Shown here in pieces: positions 61,381 to 64,000 of a DNA stretch of 64,000 nucleotides (position 1 is its first letter; each line of letters begins with the position of its first letter). Position numbers and translations under genes: made by a program. The stretch comes from JAGGSN01 sp965603725 (lineage in GTDB: Bacteria; Zixibacteria; MSB-5A5; UBA10806; 4484-95), in assembly GCA_965603725.1 (NCBI GenBank), contig CBFDEC010000008.1, positions 26,384 to 90,383 of the forward strand, given 5' to 3'. The notes under the pieces are model-generated. The model was not told the DNA's origin. It ran no database searches and saw only the letters and a list, made by a program, of their open reading frames with translations.

Positions 61381-62556
61381 TCAAAACAACAGGTGTCGGC
61401 CAATTTTTAGCAATCGGGGATGCGCTAAGATTATTTTCTTTATGATCTCAAAGGGATTTATCGCCGACACACTTTTATCCCCGAAAACATCATCTGTAAA
61501 TTTAAGCACCGAAATAAAATCATCATCGGTCATTTTCAAAAAGAGTTCCCGGCAGTAATAATAATATTTCAGTTCTTTTTGTTTAATTCGATAAAATTCT
61601 TTTGTATAAGCATTCGCTTTTATACCGTTTGTTATCATTCCTGAGGCGGTCTGACCGGCAATTTTACCCGATAAAAGAGCGTTGGCAATGCCTGCTCCCG
61701 TAAAGGAATCGACTACACGGGCGGCATCGCCTACAACCATGACATTATCTTTAAAAAGTGACAGATCAGCCACGTATGATGGAATCCCGCCGGTCATTAT
61801 TTCTAAAATTCGGCAACTTTTGAACCGCCGGTCAATGAATTCATTCAAATAATCAACCGGTTTTTTCATGGGAGATTTTGAGGGGCATACGCCTACTCCA
61901 ACATTAGCCAGCTCCCCCCCTTTGCAAAACACCCAGATATACCCTCCCGGGGCAATAGTCGTTCCCAGATAGAATTCCAATGTATCCGGCTCGATATCGA
62001 CACCGGCAAGTAAATACTGGTAAGCCGAATGAAGCTGTTTGGGTTTCAATACGGTTTTAAGCCCGGCTTTCCCGGCGATCTGAGATTCAATTCCATCGGC
62101 GGCGATTATAACCCTGCCCGCAATTTCGATTTTCTGCCCGTTGTCAATTGCTGTTACACCGCAAATTTTACCGTTTTCGTCATGAATAAGATCGACAACA
62201 TCAACGCCAACCCTGACATCGGCACCGGCTTTAGCCGCCTGTTCGGCGAGCGCTCGATCAAATATCTTGCGTTCTAAAACATAACCGGCATCAGGATGAT
62301 TTATTGTGGCCAAAGCGCCGTTTGGATCATAAAGCTTAACTTTTTCAATTTTAGAGGAGAGCCAGCGAGGATCGGGGTCAACTACCCGGTTCAAACCTGT
62401 AACCGAAATCGCCTCCGCACAGCAAAGCGGATAACCGATGACCGGATGTTTTTCCAGCAATATAGTCTTGACGCCGCCCATAGCAGAAAACTTTGCGGCG
62501 GTCGAACCGGCCGGACCAGCCCCAACAACTATGACATCATATATATCAGCCATCAT
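61381..62556 (-). CDS. geranylgeranyl-reductase-family FAD oxidoreductase
   Basis: The 391-residue product has FAD-binding VVGAGPAGSTAAKFSAMGG near the N-terminus, the GR-family segment YPLCCAEAISVTGL, and GDAARVVDSFTGAGIANALLSG. It reduces isoprenoid double bonds in archaea and plants; bacterial relatives may act on menaquinone or other polyprenyl chains. The ferredoxin gene just upstream overlaps it by 11 bases and probably supplies electrons. Confidence 0.87.
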   Translation of the reverse strand: MMADIYDVIVVGAGPAGSTAAKFSAMGGVKTILLEKHPVIGYPLCCAEAISVTGLNRVVDPDPRWLSSKIEKVKLYDPNGALATINHPDAGYVLERKIFDRALAEQAAKAGADVRVGVDVVDLIHDENGKICGVTAIDNGQKIEIAGRVIIAADGIESQIAGKAGLKTVLKPKQLHSAYQYLLAGVDIEPDTLEFYLGTTIAPGGYIWVFCKGGELANVGVGVCPSKSPMKKPVDYLNEFIDRRFKSCRILEIMTGGIPSYVADLSLFKDNVMVVGDAARVVDSFTGAGIANALLSGKIAGQTASGMITNGIKANAYTKEFYRIKQKELKYYYYCRELFLKMTDDDFISVLKFTDDVFGDKSVSAINPFEIIKKIILAHPRLLKIGRHLLF

Positions 62557-62770
62557 CTTTTCCGGGCTTGTTAATCAGCCTTAAGGCGCCGGCGGGACAG
62601 GTTATTATACATTGTTTACAGCCGGTGCATTCATCGTTATCGGCGCTCAACATCACCATGCCAAGGTGAAGGACGTACTCCGGGCATACAGCCACACAGG
62701 CGCCGCAGTTGCCGCATTTGCCATAATCGATAGCGATTTCGAAGCCGCCTTTTTTTGTTTTTGTTTTCAT
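62546..62770 (-). CDS. 2[4Fe-4S] ferredoxin
   Basis: A 74-residue ferredoxin with two cluster motifs: CGNCGACVAVCPEY and CTGCKQCIITCPAGA. The ATG at 62770 is preferred because it begins close to the domain; the frame could start 12 codons earlier and no clear ribosome-binding site decides. It overlaps the geranylgeranyl-reductase-like gene and is its likely electron donor. Confidence 0.88.
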   Translation of the reverse strand: MKTKTKKGGFEIAIDYGKCGNCGACVAVCPEYVLHLGMVMLSADNDECTGCKQCIITCPAGALRLINKPGKDDG

Positions 62771-62806
62771 GACGATGAATGTATAAGGGGTTGCAGAGAT
62801 TTTCAA

Positions 62807-63276
62807 GGGATTTGTTAAAAATGAGTTTCTTTTAAAAAGCTTTTAACATGCAATCAAATTGGCAAGCAGGATTTTTCAGACTTTTGAGAAAATGATAGTT
62901 GTCTGTTTAAGTCGTTGTCTATCTGAATAACATCTTACCGCTGAATAATGCTGTCAGTTCACACTTCGTTACGAACTGACAGAACCATAAATTGGAAAAA
63001 TATTCAATGGGTTAATATGAAATCATCAATAATCATAACTGTCAGGATTTTTTTATGTAATCTATTTTTGTCACTCCTGCGCAAGCAGGAGTCCATTTTT
63101 AGCATCACCTCAAAGATTATTGTTGTTTGAATTCTATTCAACCATCCAAACTCAGCCTGGATTCCCGCTGTTGGGAATGACAAAAGAAATAATACGCAAA
63201 TAACTCAAATATAATCTCCTGAATTTAATAGTTATATAGAAAGACAACAGGAACTTGATTTTGCCAACAATGTTCT
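62807..63276. other. intergenic region with REP-like hairpins
   Basis: 470 bp with no gene. TCCTGCGCAAGCAGGA (near 63077) is the same hairpin type as that inside the MITE copies. GGATTCCCGCTG/GGGAATGAC follows at 63160. These may be REP-like pieces or a decayed element. Confidence 0.5.
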
Positions 63277-63669
63277 CTACATCTCATCCCGGCCGATAAG
63301 ATAAATCAAGCCGAATAGAGCGCCGATTGAACTGATGATAAACAACAATAAAAACCCGACATCATGCAATAAGCCCCAGCCAATTGAATTAACGCCAGTG
63401 TACAACAGCATGCCGCAGGTAAACATCGCCAGCCGCCAGCCGGTAGGATGACGAATCAGTACAAGATATGCCGAAAAGAGCGCCAGAATACCGGTTAAAA
63501 CCTCGGCAACTACATGCCAGGCAATATAGCTGTCGTTTCTCACTGTACCCAGGCCAAGGAATAAAAATCCGCTCGATAGCTGGATAGCCCAGTACCCGCA
63601 CATCGAGAACCCTATCAGAAGAAGAAAAATTACCAGGATTTTTGAACCTGCATCGGGTCCTCGTCTCAT
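63277..63669 (-). CDS. small membrane protein of unknown function
   Basis: A 130-residue protein with four hydrophobic helices (about residues 12-32, 45-75, 80-100 and 105-125) joined by short loops. I do not recognise a family. The ATG at 63669 was chosen because GAGGTG lies six bases upstream; the frame is open to a TTG at 63693. It stands alone. Confidence 0.6.
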   Translation of the reverse strand: MRRGPDAGSKILVIFLLLIGFSMCGYWAIQLSSGFLFLGLGTVRNDSYIAWHVVAEVLTGILALFSAYLVLIRHPTGWRLAMFTCGMLLYTGVNSIGWGLLHDVGFLLLFIISSIGALFGLIYLIGRDEM

Positions 63670-63792
63670 CAGCATCACCTCGATAACCGTCAATCAGCAA
63701 ACATCAGCTTTTTTAGTAAATTTCAAGTTACTTGTCAAGGGTTTTTGTCAGCGGAGCAAATAAAATTGAACTGGTTAATAATAAAGCTCAAA

Positions 63793-63908
63793 CCCGCATT
63801 ATTCACAAATCTTAACATGTGCTTCTTCTGCCAGAGTTGTCGGAAGTAACTTCCGACAGCACAAAAACACACTGTATTTTTAATGGATTCCTGACATTAT
63901 TTCTATCA
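63793..63908. repeat. 116-bp repeat with central palindrome, copy 2 (inverted)
   Basis: Reverse complement of 5208-5323, with the same 12-bp palindrome arms (GTCGGAAGTAACTTCCGAC core) and few substitutions. It lies directly beside the third copy of the TIR-bounded repeat. Confidence 0.75.
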
Positions 63909-63914
63909 AATTAT

Positions 63915-64000
63915 CCCAGATTTTGCAGTTAAGCAATCAGAAATGACAAGCAACTTATTGTAACTCAACGCGTAGGGGCGTCCGCCGCGGCGGACGCCCC
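63915..64000. repeat. TIR-bounded repeat family, copy 3 (inverted, cut by window end)
   Basis: It begins CCCAGATTTTGCAG and matches the reverse complement of the right half of 14948-15161, including TAACTCAACGCGTAGGGGCG. It ends in the GC-rich hairpin GGGGCGTCCGCC/GGCGGACGCCCC at the window edge. Confidence 0.7.

Noticed and set aside
63060..63180. CRISPR-like array
   Set aside because: The hairpins TCCTGCGCAAGCAGGA and GGATTCCCGC are REP-like single units with no regular repeat-spacer order. No CRISPR array or cas gene is present in the window.

Overview
The window reads as a chromosomal contig from a Gram-negative, anaerobic or microaerophilic bacterium of the FCB (Fibrobacterota-Chlorobiota-Bacteroidota) neighbourhood. 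A candidate phylum such as Zixibacteria is my best guess, but this is inference. The support is a secreted protein with a C-terminal type IX-like sorting domain, a heptosyltransferase-type glycosyltransferase, MtrB-like outer-membrane barrel genes, several multiheme cytochromes c and large numbers of electron-transfer flavoproteins. Coding is dense, with ATGA-type overlaps, and several families of short non-coding repeats lie between operons.

Layout: 1-4734, housekeeping block aspS(end)-phoH-pgpH-like-ybeY-corC. 4735-9343, two membrane-protein genes (YfhO and a flippase-like protein) framed by repeats. 9344-14841, signalling block: a degenerate receiver protein, a NarX/NarL-type kinase-regulator pair, a chemoreceptor and CheW. 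14842-15833, repeats including a 314-bp MITE. 15834-27813 (minus strand), flavin/iron-sulfur cluster 1: an [FeFe]-hydrogenase-like protein with DRTGG/ATPase regulators, NuoE/NuoF/NuoG-like subunits and NfnA/NfnB-like flavoproteins, split by an HNH gene between inverted repeats and a toxin-antitoxin-like pair. 27814-28860, a decayed region with gene fragments. 29183-36808, a trans-envelope electron conduit: decaheme cytochrome, MtrB-like porin broken by one in-frame TGA, HybA/HybB-like quinol module, 13-heme cytochrome and tetraheme cytochrome. 37323-40257, sorting-domain protein, flavoprotein relic, ferritin-like protein and MsrA. 40605-45744, arsenic-resistance operon under an ArsR repressor with two visible operators. 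46090-57904 (minus strand), cluster 2: a predicted sigma-54-controlled operon of glutamate dehydrogenase, two tiny Cys-rich paralogues, NuoE with a zinc-ribbon tail, a NuoF-GltD fusion, a NuoG-like ferredoxin subunit and a GltB-type FMN synthase domain, preceded by its probable NtrC-family regulator and kinase. 58474-63669, envelope genes (glycosyltransferase family 9, MurJ), ribosomal protein S20, a geranylgeranyl-reductase-like flavoprotein with its ferredoxin, and a small membrane protein. Repeats close the window.

How the genes fit together: both minus-strand clusters join an NADH-oxidising NuoE/NuoF diaphorase to a GltD/NfnB-type flavoprotein, an architecture expected of electron-bifurcating or confurcating enzymes. 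In cluster 1 the large molybdopterin-type subunit has lost the catalytic Sec/Cys and adjacent His of formate dehydrogenases, and the hydrogenase-like protein has His at the usual proton-transfer Cys. In cluster 2 the diaphorase is tied to glutamate chemistry and to a sigma-54 activator. I regard cluster 2 as the best candidate for an undescribed system in this window. The cytochrome block could carry quinol electrons to the outside of the cell.
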